A stretch of DNA of 64,000 nt from assembly GCA_944472135.2 (NCBI GenBank), contig OX235263.1:85654721-85718720 (forward strand), read 5' to 3'. A model generated the notes under the pieces. It saw only the letters and a list, made by a program, of their open reading frames with translations. It searched no databases and was not told the DNA's origin. This DNA comes from Trichobilharzia regenti. Lineage: Eukaryota; Platyhelminthes; Trematoda; Strigeidida; Schistosomatidae. This document shows positions 43,670-55,239 of this stretch, one piece after another. How positions within the stretch are numbered: the first letter of the stretch is position 1; every line of letters begins with the position of its first letter. A program made the position numbers and the translations under genes.

Positions 43670-46504
43670 GTGGTGAGACTGACTACCAGTTGCCTGTATA
43701 GTAATGTGAGAGGGCTAAGAGGCAAAATAGCTGAACTTAGACACCTACAATCACAACTAAACTCCAAAATCATAATACTGACGGAAACCTGGCTAACCCC
43801 TACGGTGGCAGACAGCGAAGTCAGTATAAATGATATGGTCCTAGTCAGGCGAGATAGGGACCTGAAAGAAGGAGGTGGAGTCGCCATATACGTCGACAAA
43901 CAGCTCAGATGTGTTCACGCGATGGACCCTCCCCTCACAGAGCTCCCTGACTCCATATGGTGCCACTTCACCGTTGGGTACTGCAAATATCTAGTGGGCA
44001 GCATTTATCGATCACCTTCATGTGGAGCAGACCACAACCAGGTACTGCTAAATACAATCTCAGCAACTCAAGACATGGGTTATGATCAAATTGTCATAGC
44101 TGGTGACTTCAATGCCCCATCTCTTAACTTGGTGTCGGGAAAAGCCCATGATAGATTTGATCGAAATCTGCTGCATACCATCAGGAAGGCTGGATTCACT
44201 GAAAATGTCAAGATGGATACTAGATGGGGCCCTGATGGGAAGTCTTCTAGACTGGATTACGTGCTCACTAGTGACCAGCTACTAGTGGAAAACGTTCAGA
44301 TCACGACTCCCATAGGTAGTAGTGACCACGCGGTCATAGTATTCGACATAGTCCTCCGCGAGCGCTTACAGTGGGACAATACACAGCCCTATCTGTGTTA
44401 TAACAAAGCCAACTACACCAAAATGCGAAGACTTCTGTCTGAAGCAAATTGGCCTAAAAAATGGACAGAGCTAACAGTAGAAGAACACTGGAGAGTGGTA
44501 AAGGAAATCATTCACCAGGCGGTCTCAGACACTGTTCCTTTAGTCTCACCAAAAGCTAGGAAGCAACGATCATGGCTGAAAAGGGGGACACAACGCCTTC
44601 TGCAGGCAAAGCGTAAAGCCTGGTTCGCGTGGCGACGATCGAAGAGTCAACCCGAATATGAAGTGTACCTTGAACTCAGGAATCGATGTAACATACGAGT
44701 CCGGAGCGATAGAAGGACATTTCAGGGAGACCTCGCCAATAAGCTTCTCGTGAACCCCAAAAGCCTATACAGGTTTATGGCCGAAAGAAAACCGACCAAC
44801 CAGGGAGCATGCAATCTAGTGGGTTCTGATGGGAAATCTCTTACTAGTCTTGAAATGGCAGAGACATTCAGCCTAGCCTTTCACAGGCAACTAAATAGTA
44901 ACGAGGATATTACCCCTACAGAACATCCAGATTACATCGCAAAACCAACACACGAAAACCTGCTGGGGACATTTCAAATTACCCCGGCTATGGTACTTGC
45001 AAAATTGGGAAGGTTGGCTTCGGGAAAGTCTCCAGGTTGTGATGGCATCAGACCATCTGTCCTGAAGCAGTGTTCAGAAAGTCTCTGTCAACCCCTAAGT
45101 GATCTGTTCCAACACTCCCTTGATGTAGGGAAACTTCCATGTGAATGGAAACGTGCAATCCTATCCCCTATCTTCAAGGGTGGTGACCGGCAGAATGTGA
45201 CCAGTTACAGACCAGTTGCTCTACTTCCAGTGGTATCGAAGATATTGGAAAGTCTCATTGACGACCACATGAGAAAATACTTCGATGGGACTAACCTTCT
45301 TCACGAAGCACAGCACGGTTTCAGGAGGGGAAGATCCTGCGTGACGAATCTTCTACTAGCCTGGAACGATTGGACACTATCCTGGGACAAAAAGGTACCA
45401 GCCCACGTGATCTTTCTCGACTTTGCGAAAGCATTCGACACAGTTCACCATGGTCTGCTCCTTCACAAAATAGGCAAGGCGGGAGTTTCTGGAGCACTTC
45501 TCGCATGGCTGAAAGATTACTTAGGCGAGAGAGAATTCTGCACCAAAGTCAACCGCATCCGATCATCCTGGCACACCTCGGCATCAGGGGTTCCTCAGGG
45601 TTCTATCCTAGGGCCGTTGATGTTTTTGATTTTTATCAATGACCTGCCCCCCCAACTAAACTGCTCTGCGCTTCTTTACGCTGACGACGTAAAGATTTGG
45701 AGAGCAATAAACTCATCGGAAGACTCAGATAGATTGCAGGCTGACCTGCAAACTCTGGGAAATTGGGCTTTGGCTAACGGAATGCCTTTCAATCTAAAGA
45801 AGTGCAAAGTAGTGCAGCTTCATTCCGGCAGGTCACAGAGTGTAAATTACACCCTTGGTGGCCAGAACTTGAGTTGTGTTCCATCAGAGCGTGATCTAGG
45901 TCTTATTCTAACAGAAAAGCTAGACACCAGTGGAAATTACTCGAGGGACGTCGCCAAAGCCTACGCAACATTACACTTTATGCACAGGCAGCTGGGAGCT
46001 CTCACTCCCGAACTGTTCTTAAGGCTATACAAGGCATATGTGAGGCCACACCTTGAGGTGCATAATATCATTGCACCTCCGCTACTCAAAAGGGATGCTA
46101 ACATTCTAGAAAGTGTCCAGAGACGAGCGACAAAATGGGTGATCGGCCTCCGCAACAAATCATATGAGGAAAGACTAAAGAAATTAGGTCTTTTCACACT
46201 TAGTTACCGTAGGCACAGGGGAGACCTCATCACCGTCTACAAGATCCTAAATGACCAGGCCCACCCAAATAAAAGCATCCTGCCATTAAGCGATTATAGG
46301 CTTCCACGAGGTAACCCGCTAAGGATAGCACACCAGAGACCAAAGACTCGAGTGCGATCACATTTCTTTTCGCTTCGTGTTTGCCGTCTCTGGAACGCTT
46401 TACCGGCGGCCGTGACTACAGCGCCATCTCTGGAGATTTTTAAGCGGAAGCTAGACAATCATGCAGAAATGCAAGGTTTGTGTCTCAATGGCTTATCCTC
46501 ATAA
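43670..46504 (+). CDS. CR1 ORF2: endonuclease and reverse transcriptase
   Basis: About 944 residues. Endonuclease: YSNVRGLRGKIAELRHLQ, ILTETWL (catalytic Glu), AGDFNAPSL, and SSDHAVIVFD. RT: GKSPGCDGIRPSVLK, YRPVALLPVVSKILE, FLDFAKAFDTVHHGLL, GVPQGSILGPLMFLIFINDL and an intact LLYADDVKIW (about residues 668-677). The CR1-type C-terminal domain follows (VQRRATKWVIGL). The frame has no ATG before the endonuclease: the first codon used here is GTG and the frame runs back into the end of ORF1, so reinitiation or another mechanism is needed. It is read 63 nt after the ORF1 stop. Confidence 0.88.
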   Translation: MVRLTTSCLYSNVRGLRGKIAELRHLQSQLNSKIIILTETWLTPTVADSEVSINDMVLVRRDRDLKEGGGVAIYVDKQLRCVHAMDPPLTELPDSIWCHFTVGYCKYLVGSIYRSPSCGADHNQVLLNTISATQDMGYDQIVIAGDFNAPSLNLVSGKAHDRFDRNLLHTIRKAGFTENVKMDTRWGPDGKSSRLDYVLTSDQLLVENVQITTPIGSSDHAVIVFDIVLRERLQWDNTQPYLCYNKANYTKMRRLLSEANWPKKWTELTVEEHWRVVKEIIHQAVSDTVPLVSPKARKQRSWLKRGTQRLLQAKRKAWFAWRRSKSQPEYEVYLELRNRCNIRVRSDRRTFQGDLANKLLVNPKSLYRFMAERKPTNQGACNLVGSDGKSLTSLEMAETFSLAFHRQLNSNEDITPTEHPDYIAKPTHENLLGTFQITPAMVLAKLGRLASGKSPGCDGIRPSVLKQCSESLCQPLSDLFQHSLDVGKLPCEWKRAILSPIFKGGDRQNVTSYRPVALLPVVSKILESLIDDHMRKYFDGTNLLHEAQHGFRRGRSCVTNLLLAWNDWTLSWDKKVPAHVIFLDFAKAFDTVHHGLLLHKIGKAGVSGALLAWLKDYLGEREFCTKVNRIRSSWHTSASGVPQGSILGPLMFLIFINDLPPQLNCSALLYADDVKIWRAINSSEDSDRLQADLQTLGNWALANGMPFNLKKCKVVQLHSGRSQSVNYTLGGQNLSCVPSERDLGLILTEKLDTSGNYSRDVAKAYATLHFMHRQLGALTPELFLRLYKAYVRPHLEVHNIIAPPLLKRDANILESVQRRATKWVIGLRNKSYEERLKKLGLFTLSYRRHRGDLITVYKILNDQAHPNKSILPLSDYRLPRGNPLRIAHQRPKTRVRSHFFSLRVCRLWNALPAAVTTAPSLEIFKRKLDNHAEMQGLCLNGLSS

Positions 46505-46960
46505 AATTTGAAACCAAACTGTCAATGAATAAGCGTACAAACTAAATCCCCACGACCTATTCTGCCTTCTCTCACTCTATCTTTTCCTTAGGTCACCTTT
46601 ATTATTCCACTTATCTCAACCTATATTATCTACACTACAACCTATTATTATTATTACTATTCTGCTTTTATGACTACACCGAATGACCAAGGGGAGTTAG
46701 GTCAAACTCCATTCACGGCAGCAATACAGTCCTAACATACTGCATACTACAAACCACATCTCGACCAATCCCCGCACCACTCCTCCTGGAGTCTACCAGA
46801 GCTAAAGCAGTCGAGTGTCGGGACTTACTACGCAGAAGCTCACCGAAGATCTGGAACCTCTACCTCACAATCAAGAAGCGAGCTCAAAGAAATCACTGGT
46901 TTATACTAGCTCGTAATCAGGATATTGGATATTGGATTTTGTTTAGTTCTGCTCAACTTA

Positions 46961-46966
46961 TATAAA
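46961..46966 (+). promoter_or_regulatory. TATA box of the cystatin-like gene
   Basis: TATAAA 41 bp before the end of the leader at the ATG of 47007. With a start site ~30 bp downstream this gives a very short 5' UTR. Confidence 0.5.
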
Positions 46967-47006
46967 GATAAATAGAGGAAGTTCAATTCAAGCAAGTTAA
47001 AGCAAC

Positions 47007-47204
47007 ATGAGGTCACTTGTTTTCGTGTTGTTTGCTGGATTTTCTTATGCGATTCTTACGGGTGTTCCAATGAAAATGTCTCCCGATCAACTCACTGAAG
47101 ACAAATTCAAGCCAGCATTACAAACGGCTCAACAATTATTCAATGAAATGTCGAACTATTCAGACTACTATGTCATTTCCAAAATTGTGAATGGTACATC
47201 CCAG
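47007..47204 (+). CDS. Probable secreted type-2 cystatin, exon 1
   Basis: The frame opens with a signal-peptide-like MRSLVFVLFAGFSYAILTG, followed by PMKMSPDQLTEDKFKPALQT and AQQLFNEMSNYSDYY, which fits the N-terminal Gly and first helix of cystatins, inhibitors of C1A cysteine proteases. The exon ends NGTSQ at CAG|GTGGGC, phase 0. In vertebrate type-2 cystatin genes the first intron falls at the Gln before the VVAG part of the QxVxG loop, so the next exon should begin with a VVAG-like stretch. That exon was not found. Open reading past 47204 is intron readthrough. Confidence 0.55.
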
Positions 47205-50200
47205 GTGGGCTGTGAAACATTTAACTTAACAATTCTAGGTTGTTCAAGGTGTTTTGTACCGATTCACTGTTGTTTTTCTACCAACTAATTGCAGCAAGAT
47301 TGAGATGTACATGCCTGATTTGTTTGCAGATTGCTCGTTGAGACCTGATGAGGTAATAAAATTATACCTGTAAAACAGCTTTTTAGGGAGAAGTCTGTTT
47401 GGTGAAAGTGTGGAGTCGAGTGTGGCTTGCTGATGAAGATAAAACGATCACTACATTAGGGAACTGCTCTCAAGCTCTCATGTGATGGAGGCATAGATAT
47501 GGGATATTTTTCTGGTGTACTACTCCTTGACAGAACTAAATGACGACTTAATTTTTTCGAATAAATGTTTTCATAAACTGTTAACATTTTTGAGAGCTTG
47601 GTATACTGTGGGGTGCAAATGCGTATTTTCTGGATTCTTTCCAGTCCTTACAATGCGTTAGGGTTACTTCAGCCCTGACTTTTTGTGCTGTATGACTGCT
47701 TGATTGTTTGAGAGGCATTTTTGGTTTCTGTGACAACGAAATGGTGATACAGTTTTAGAGAATGTCTTGTAAATAGTAACATTTTTCGAACCAGCAAGCA
47801 ATATTCCAACAAACTTTTTATTTTACTTGGTCAAAGAAATAAAAGTAGTGGAAAGTGATGAAGGTAATCTTCTAAGAAAGGAACTGGGCCAAACCAAGAT
47901 AGGAGCAAACATAAAAAAATACTGATAATACGTGAAAGCAACTGTAGTAAAACAGGGAAAATCAGTAGTCAGTGTTGTGTGCCGACTTCGCTGCAGGCTG
48001 TTGTTGCTGTGGAATTATTTACCTATTCAACAATAAGAATGGATTACGTGTTGCCGACTGCGCCCCAGACTTGGTAATGACTCTTTGAACAACTTCTAGT
48101 AAACTGGCAGTATTGCTATAAATTGCTGGTTAACCAAATATGACATTTTGGCCAGAGACTTGGATATGAGATGTGAAAATCGCAAAATGTATCCATCAAG
48201 AAATTTGAAAACGTCATCTGGAGAAAGAATGTCTGGAGTCTTCTCTCTACAGATACTTTGCAGCATTCAGCAGCCCATAAATCATATCATCCACTCACCC
48301 TGAAGGTTGAATATTTTCAGGTGTGGAGTACTGGCGAACCATTGACTGGAAGTTGGTTACAGTTTGTATGAGCAGTGTGCATAGTTAGATGTCTCGTAGA
48401 ATTGTTATGAGGCATAAGCGTTGGAAGCATTTAACTAACCCCATTAAGTCTGCTTTTGATACATACAAATTTGCACTTTTACTATTAGTCTCCTATGTTT
48501 TCAGATTATCGGTAGCTTAGCGTTACTAATTCTGGTGGCTCTTTGATATGCAGTAGTAACAGAGTGTGACTAAAAATCGTATTTTTGTGAAGCTGATTTT
48601 TTATAGTCTATTAATTCTTTGGTATATTCTGAGCAGTGATATTGTATATCGTGGTAAATGATAATTTAAAGGCTAAAGTTATTGACGTTCACGGACAGTA
48701 CGAAGCATACCAACACAAAATCTAATGCCCACATCTATAGTATTCGTTCTGCGCAGACCAAAGGCAAAGCAAAACACCAGAACTGATTGTCCAAATTACG
48801 AGTTATATATCGGGACCAAATCAGAGTGAGAGATGATTGTTCAACTAGCTAGGGATCGTGCACGAACGAACGTAACACGACAGCGTACTAAATGGCGTAG
48901 ATGCTTGACCGGAAACCTTGAGCCAAACAAGTCGACTAAGAGTCAGCATCCAATGTTCAGTGATGAATGCTGTGGCCAATAATACTGGGGAATTACCCAC
49001 CGCTATAATACTGTTTACACTTCATCTTAGTTGATTTCTACTTTAAATCTGATTGTTTAATTCGTTATTTAAATCTGAACTTTTGTAAATGATACTTTCT
49101 GATTAATGATGAGGTTGATTTTGCTGACTTATTGCTGTAAAAAGTTAATTTTATTGTAATTTTATGTAATTCTTTTATCTGATGGTATTTTGAACTTCAT
49201 CACGAATTACCCTGTCAAGTATCTTAGTAAGTATGTTTACTGATCATAAGCAAACAGTTATCTTGTCTTCTGTAGCAGAATGCCTGCTAAAATATCAGTG
49301 ACCTCCCAGGTTCAATAAATCATCATGTCTTTCGCATGTCTCTGTTCTTTCTCCCGTATATTTTCGCTCATTATAGTTGTTTTGAATTCCCTCTTTTCTG
49401 CACCTCTACTTGCTGTATAAAGTATGACAACTTGAACAGCTGCACTTCTATGTGATGAAACCTAGTCACCCAGTCAGTTAGAATGTTCACTTACTTGTAA
49501 TACAACATTTCTTCCTTTTTATTGTAGCTTTACGTGGTGTGCATATTCAATATCTTTGTGAGGTGTCAAAGGATATCTCATTCAACTGAGAAGATATCTT
49601 CACTCCGTCAGAGAACCCATGAATTTTCAGCCTAAGTTTTACACGATGGATCTATGATTGTCTTTTCTGAAATGTGTTTGTAGTGCACGTGTGTCTTTTA
49701 TTTATTTTCGTTTAAGGTTAGTGAAGCCTGTATTCTTCTGCACAGATGGTTAGTCTGACATTGGAAATCTTGGTGTAATATTCATTTGGAAAGATATGAG
49801 CTTGAATTAAATAAGTAGGTGCGTAAGGAGAACAGTAACATCAAGATTCGTTTTTTGTATGAGAGGCTTTATTAGCATTGCAAATTGTATAATAAAGAGC
49901 TTTTAGTGAAGTGGAACTGAAATTTTTAAAAATTCGAAAGCGCGTTTAGGGATTTTCAAATTTGAGGTTTTAGTAATAAGACTATGGTAAGATTCTATTT
50001 TTCGGAGATAATAAAAGTTTTATTTGAGTACAAATGTCAATTATTTACAATAATCCATCCCTGAATACACAGCATTAGGTAAATGGTGGATTGTTACCTT
50101 GGTAATATGAATGAGCCTGTAAGATTGTAATAGTTTCACTTGCATAAAACATTTATATATATATATAACGAAATAAACTAGCTTTTCATTGGAGTACATG

Positions 50201-50790
50201 CTTTCTTTAATGGTTTTCTGGGATCTTGTGGACCTCGACAGGTATGCACAATACGATGTGTGCACACCCAATCGTATATCCTCCAAGCCCTAGTGTACTT
50301 CTAAGGCTTTGGCCAAATTCATATTCATAAAGAGATGAGTGACCCTTAAAAATATGAAATATACTTTGAGATCAAAAGTGCAGAGTAGGGATAACTGCAT
50401 GTCGAGTGGTGTGGGTGTTTGACTTTGAATGTACCTTAAGTTTAACCAGTCAACCTGAACAGTAAAGACCAGCAGCTAATGCTTAGTAATGATGAAAACT
50501 GTAGACTAATAATTTTAGTAAACCACCTACGGCCACAATCTTAAACTTGGCTTTTTCACAAATTGATATCAGTGTAGGAAACCACCAAAAACTAGAGAGT
50601 ACTAGATAAATTTTTGATATCAGTTAAGGACTTCTAAACGGTTCACATGCATAACTTCACCGACTGTGAAACCAAAAGTCTCCAGGTGACTAGGTGATCG
50701 TGCTACAGCTCAGTGAATGGTTTATATCACGGTAAATAAGTGTATAACACTGTGGCATTTCATTTTCCCTACTTCTTGTTGTATGATCTT
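47205..50790. other. No recognised gene; possible intron of the cystatin-like gene
   Basis: AT-rich, without a recognisable second exon or repeat. A short (TA)n lies near 50154-50167. Confidence 0.35.
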
Positions 50791-50794
50791 TGAA

Positions 50795-52560
50795 TTCATC
50801 CAATCGAAACTGTCCCTAAGTGTCTTCAGTCTCTCAAACCTACTCAGTCCCTTGGTCCTGATGGTGTTCCTGCTGTTATCTTTAAGAAGTGCGCTGACAT
50901 CTTATGTTCTCCACTAACTGACATTTTCAACGAACCGTTTTCCAAAAGTATTATACCTGACTCATTGAAAAATATCAAGATTGTTCCAGTGCCTAAAACA
51001 ACAAGTGGACCTACTGTTAAGTTTAGACCCATTGCTCTTACCTCACCTCTTTTAAAAGTTATGGAAAGACTTATTTTACTTAATCTTGAACCCTCTTTAA
51101 AGCCTTTCAACGACCCCAACCAGTTTGCTTATAAAAATAGTAGGTGTATCTTAGATGCCGCTGTTATCCTACATCATAGTATAGTCTCTAGTTTAGATAA
51201 AGGAGCTAAATACTTTTGGTGTGCCTTCCTTGATTACACATTTGCATTTGACACTGTACCTAGGTCCCTCTTGCTAAGCAAGCTTGCTGCAACACAGGCT
51301 GAGGGCTGGACAAATAAGTGGTTTCATTCCTATTTTTCTGATAGGAAGCAGTACACCGTCTATAATGAAAAGTCCTCCACTACCTCACTTACTTTAGCTG
51401 GTGTTCCTCAAGGTGCTGTTCTTTCTCCGTTTCTGTTTTCTTTTTTCTTACATGACTTGCCCCGTTCTGATGTAGCCACTTTTGTTAAGTATGCTGGTGA
51501 CCTCTCTGTTTCTATGCCTGTCAACTCTCAATCAGATTGTTCCAAATTAAATAACTTTCTGTCGGAAATTAGTCAGTGGTCCTCTTCAAACGGTCCTAAG
51601 CTGAATTCGTCTAAATGTCAGGTAGTCAATTTTACTTTCAGACGTAAACGTGACCTACAACAACTACCTAGCTCACATGGCCCCACTATCATTGACGGCG
51701 TAGAGGTTGAAAATACATCTAATGTCAAGTACCTTGGGCTGAGTTTTTCCACTGATCTTTCCTGGTCCTCCCACATCTTGCTAGTTACTAGAAAGATGTT
51801 TCGCTTAACGTTATACGTTAGGAAGTTTAGGCAGTCTGGTATAAAGCAGTCTTTACTTTCTCAGTTTATCAATTTTTGTATTCTACCTAACCCCCTTTAC
51901 TCCTCCCCATTAATCTTTCCTGGACTACTTAAGAAAGACTTTGCTTTGTTGAGAAGGGCACTAAAAGCCGTTAGTAGGGCAAGTGGGATAGCGTTAAACC
52001 AACTGGTTAACACTATTGTGGATAGACATATTATGTCATGTAAGAAACTAGCGAATACAATAATGTCGGACCCCGAGCATCCTCTCTATACGCATCTATC
52101 TCCTTGCATTTCATCTGGTAGAACTAGAAGCAGCTATAGGCGGCTTTATGCTAGGACTACCAAATACAAAAACTCCACAATACCATATCTGGCACAGCTG
52201 TTATGTGATGAGAAATCCGTTAGGTATGAAACGATCAACTTACTGCGGCACTCTAACAAATAGTCCCATTAATTTTTGTTTTCCTTTCCTCGTTACTATT
52301 ACACTGTTGTTCTCATCTTCTATTATACACTAATTTTGTATTTCATATCCTGTGGTGCGTTGTTTAAAATGGAAACGCAACGCTGTTCTTTTTATTTTTT
52401 TATTTATCTTTTTTTGGGTGTTGCTTTTTGATTTTAAAATCTTATAAAACTTATGATGTGATTAGATGCAATATATTGTGATGCACGCTGAAAATTCCAT
52501 ACCTGTACTACAAATACTGTTTGGAATAAAGCTGTTATTATTATTATGTAATGGTTTTAA
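50795..52560 (+). mobile_element. 5'-truncated CR1-like non-LTR element with complete 3' end
   Basis: It starts within the RT (SLGPDGVPAVIF box near 50850) and runs to a 3' end GCTGAAAATTCCATACCTG then GGAATAAAGCTGTTATTATTATTA near 52545. This 3' end is also the tail of the type I SINEs. The family is distinct from the complete CR1 at 41.9 kb and is shared with fragments at 14.1-15.0 and 18.5-19.2 kb. Confidence 0.85.
50810..52263 (+). CDS. CR1-like reverse transcriptase, open but with YAGD at the active site
   Basis: The frame is open for over 480 codons: RPIALTSPLLKVMERLIL, FLDYTFAFDTVPRSLL, GVPQGAVLSPFLFSFFLHDL, then KYAGDLSVSMPVNSQ and NSSKCQVVNFTFRRK. The first aspartate of the YADD box is replaced by glycine (51490-51501), which should abolish polymerase activity. 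The related relic at 18481 still reads YADD. The C-terminal region RRALKAVSRASG to EHPLYTHLSPCISSG matches the copy at 14.1-14.4 kb. The endonuclease is absent. Confidence 0.8.
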
Positions 52561-53640
52561 AGTTAACATGTCTGATTGTTGAAGATATTACTATTAAGAT
52601 AAGTCTGGTTCTTTCGCATTCTTCGTCTTTGTATCACCTTTTATTTAGAAACAGAATCCACAAATAACAATTAGATGACCCATTCACTACTTGCAGTATG
52701 AAAGCTGGTGGAGGACAGTTCTGAATTAAGTAAGAGCTTCTCAAATGAATCTTGATCAAAACTCTACACACCAGCGTCAGAATTTTTAGTTTATTGATCA
52801 GCAGTATTTAACTGATGGATGAATTTTCTGAAGTCCAAATGGACAATCACGACTGGTAAAGTTTAACAAATCAGACGTAAGCACGGTCATTTTCTGATAA
52901 CATTAGCTAGCTGCAGTTACATATATTACGAATAGGTATATGTTAGAATTCATTGGCTAGTCATTGGATTTCTGTTGCAGTGATTGAATGGTAAGGTAAT
53001 CACCTTGTACTCTTAGAGGTTCTGAACTAAATTTAATCTGTCCTACCGAAGAATCTCAGACCAGAGCAACATAATTGGTTATTCCTTACATGTTTCATAA
53101 TATTTCTTTAAGTGATTCTAGTTTCGGACGAAATGTATCATGACTTTACCTGCAGGAGAACGGACCCAGGACATTTAGTTTGCGAAGTGAGCTCGTTAAC
53201 CCACTCTCCACCTGGACAGAATAAAATGACCCATGAATTCTAACTCCTGTAAATTCCCGATTTTAGCGCAACCATCACACAATGTCATCGATAAGCATTT
53301 TCCCTTACACCTGAACCGATAAACTCACTGATCACAACTTTTCACTAGATTTCTACCCAATTTTTGAGCCTATGATCAGTTCTCAAGTGTTAGTCTGCAG
53401 GATTTGGATTGATTTTAAGTTTTATCACGGATTCCGATCATTTAGAGAACAAGCGAAGACTGGGGAGTACTAAGAGGTCGTTTCGTCCCATTTTGGGACT
53501 CTTTATTAGTAGGCAACCATGACCTCGAAGATTTATTAAAGTTGAAGCCAATCAAGTGCCAACACACTAACTCTTGGAATGAAAATATCTCATTTGTGTG
53601 ACTAACCTGGTGGGATGAATGTAACTGCAAAATGTTTTGA
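52561..53640. other. No recognised gene; repeat remnant near 53180-53330
   Basis: The patch CCCATGAATTCTAACTCCTG (53230) resembles CCCACGAATTCTAACTTCTG near 63100, flanking type III SINEs. Otherwise nothing was recognised. Confidence 0.4.
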
Positions 53641-53654
53641 AGTAAGAGACTAGT

Positions 53655-53860
53655 TTAGCACTCGTCATCTGTGTGAAACCCAGGACCTTCTGGTTACAAG
53701 GCAAGCTCAGGCATTGGGAACCGACTTAATGGCCCATGAATCCTAACCTTTACCCATTCATGATTTTTAACGCGACCACCAGTGTTTCTTGGTTTTCTAA
53801 TTGGTTCTCTAATTGATATCCATCCGTGATCCAACTTGGAGTAGGAGACGATGGTAATAG
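53655..53860 (-). mobile_element. Type III tRNA-derived SINE, diverged
   Basis: On the minus strand the B-box-like GGTCCTGGGTTTCACA and the motif TTGTAACCAGAAGGTCC match the copy at 62886-63095. It is internally rearranged: the 3' module (AGAACCAATTAGAAAACC) lies at the other end. Confidence 0.45.
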
Positions 53861-53981
53861 TGGTGATTGGTCAGCATAAATTCATACAGCTAGAGGAAGG
53901 AAAACTGACAAGTCAGTTCAAGGTTGCGAAACATGTGTGATAACTGGCTAGTAAAAAATAGTATGTATTAAAAGGAGGGGG

Positions 53982-54218
53982 GTGCGTCGGTGGCATACCG
54001 GTTAGGACGCTCACCGACCATGCACATGGTCCGGGGTTCGATCCCCGGCCGACCCACTCTATAACCTCGCTATGTCGGAAATAATTCTGGTAAAGAGGAA
54101 AGGTTGGGTATGAGGCCAGCAACCCCATTCTGTGAAATAAACACTGCTACAGAAACTTCAAGTCACTAGCTTGAAGCCCTATGTTCCGCTGGAGAACGAG
54201 AAGGAAAAAAATTAAAAG
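53982..54218 (+). mobile_element. tRNA-derived SINE with RTE-2 tail (type II)
   Basis: The head GCGTCGGTGGCATACCGG with B box GGGGTTCGATCCCC, body CCTCGCTATGTCGG to GGTAAAGAGGAAAGGTTGGG, and tail CTTGAAGCCCTATGTTCC. It matches 10844-11085 in layout. The head is almost identical to type I heads (ACCATGCACATGGTCCGGGG). Confidence 0.75.
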
Positions 54219-55235
54219 GGGAGATAATAAGATTGCGGTAAAGAGTTCATCTTGAAATAATCAATATATAAAATAAAACAAGTGGAGACTGCATAGCATC
54301 ACTAATAATGAATCAAAATAGCGTAAATGGGAAATTCGACAATTTCGTGGAAAAATGCTAGAATAAAAAGTATAAATTATAAAACGTTGTGACTAAAACT
54401 GATAGAATTAAGAGAAATGATCACTGAGCAAAGAATACTCTTTTCGATAACTTCATCATCAGGCTCTACATTTATGCATACATTATAGTGAATGAATGAG
54501 TTAGTGTTATGAACGACATTAATTTTTAAATAACATCAAATCAGTAATAATATTGATAGATTACAGCTGAATCGCATAAACATAAAATAAGCTGAATGTC
54601 AGAAAAATTAGGAAAGATAATAATACAAATTCATGAATTTATAGTTTCCACTAAAGTTCGACCAGGGAAGCAGTAATGTATGGCTGAAATTGGTTCTTTT
54701 GCACACAAAGCACTGGTTGTTTTACGCAAATTGCGATAGCTCTTGCTGTTTGGAGCATGTGGTATCTCGACGTTTCTGGCACCGGTAGATGATAGAGAAG
54801 GATTCTTCAGTGTTGCCTGGCTATGTGGCCAGTTTGGACCAGACGGTATAATATCAAACTGTTGATGGCTTTTACTCCACCTTTACTTAGCTACACTGGT
54901 AGACGTTCTCGAGCCGGAAAAATGCTGATAAGTAAAACAAAAAAGTGAGAGATGAGGAAATTCACTTTTACAGAGGAGAAGATTTTCCTAATCCAAGTTT
55001 GTCTAAGTTAGGCAGAACACTTTAAAATGTTCTTTTGAAGACAGAATTCTCGTTTAATCAATTTGGTCACAATAGCCTTAGCTATTTGTCGAAGACGTGG
55101 GCAAACCATGCATGACAATGGCTTGCGAATATGGTAGATAACCCTAAAGGCTATATTGGCGTCAATGAGATTGTTTTGTTCAGTTATAAATAATAACAAC
55201 TTAAATTCTTGGAACTTAATTCTATTAATCGGAAT
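54219..55235. other. No recognised gene
   Basis: AT-rich. A GC-richer patch at 54655-54910 is not recognised. Confidence 0.35.
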
Positions 55236-55239
55236 GTTA

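Larger units (their letters stand above)
41886..46690 (+). mobile_element. CR1-clade non-LTR retrotransposon with both ORFs open
   Basis: Two consecutive ORFs, ORF1 (PHD-like) and ORF2 (endonuclease plus RT), without stops or frameshifts, which is rare in this window. The 5' and 3' ends are estimates. The 3' region near 46640 has a TTATTATTATTA run. It may be a recent or active copy. Confidence 0.8.

Noticed and set aside
47205..47288. Cystatin-like reading frame beyond 47204
   Set aside because: It passes through a good splice donor (CAG|GTGGGC) and the extra residues do not fit the family.
47985..48075. Second cystatin exon (GTTGTTGCT after CAG)
   Set aside because: It reads VVAV, not VVAG, the downstream residues do not resemble the cystatin core, and it ends at a stop without a donor.
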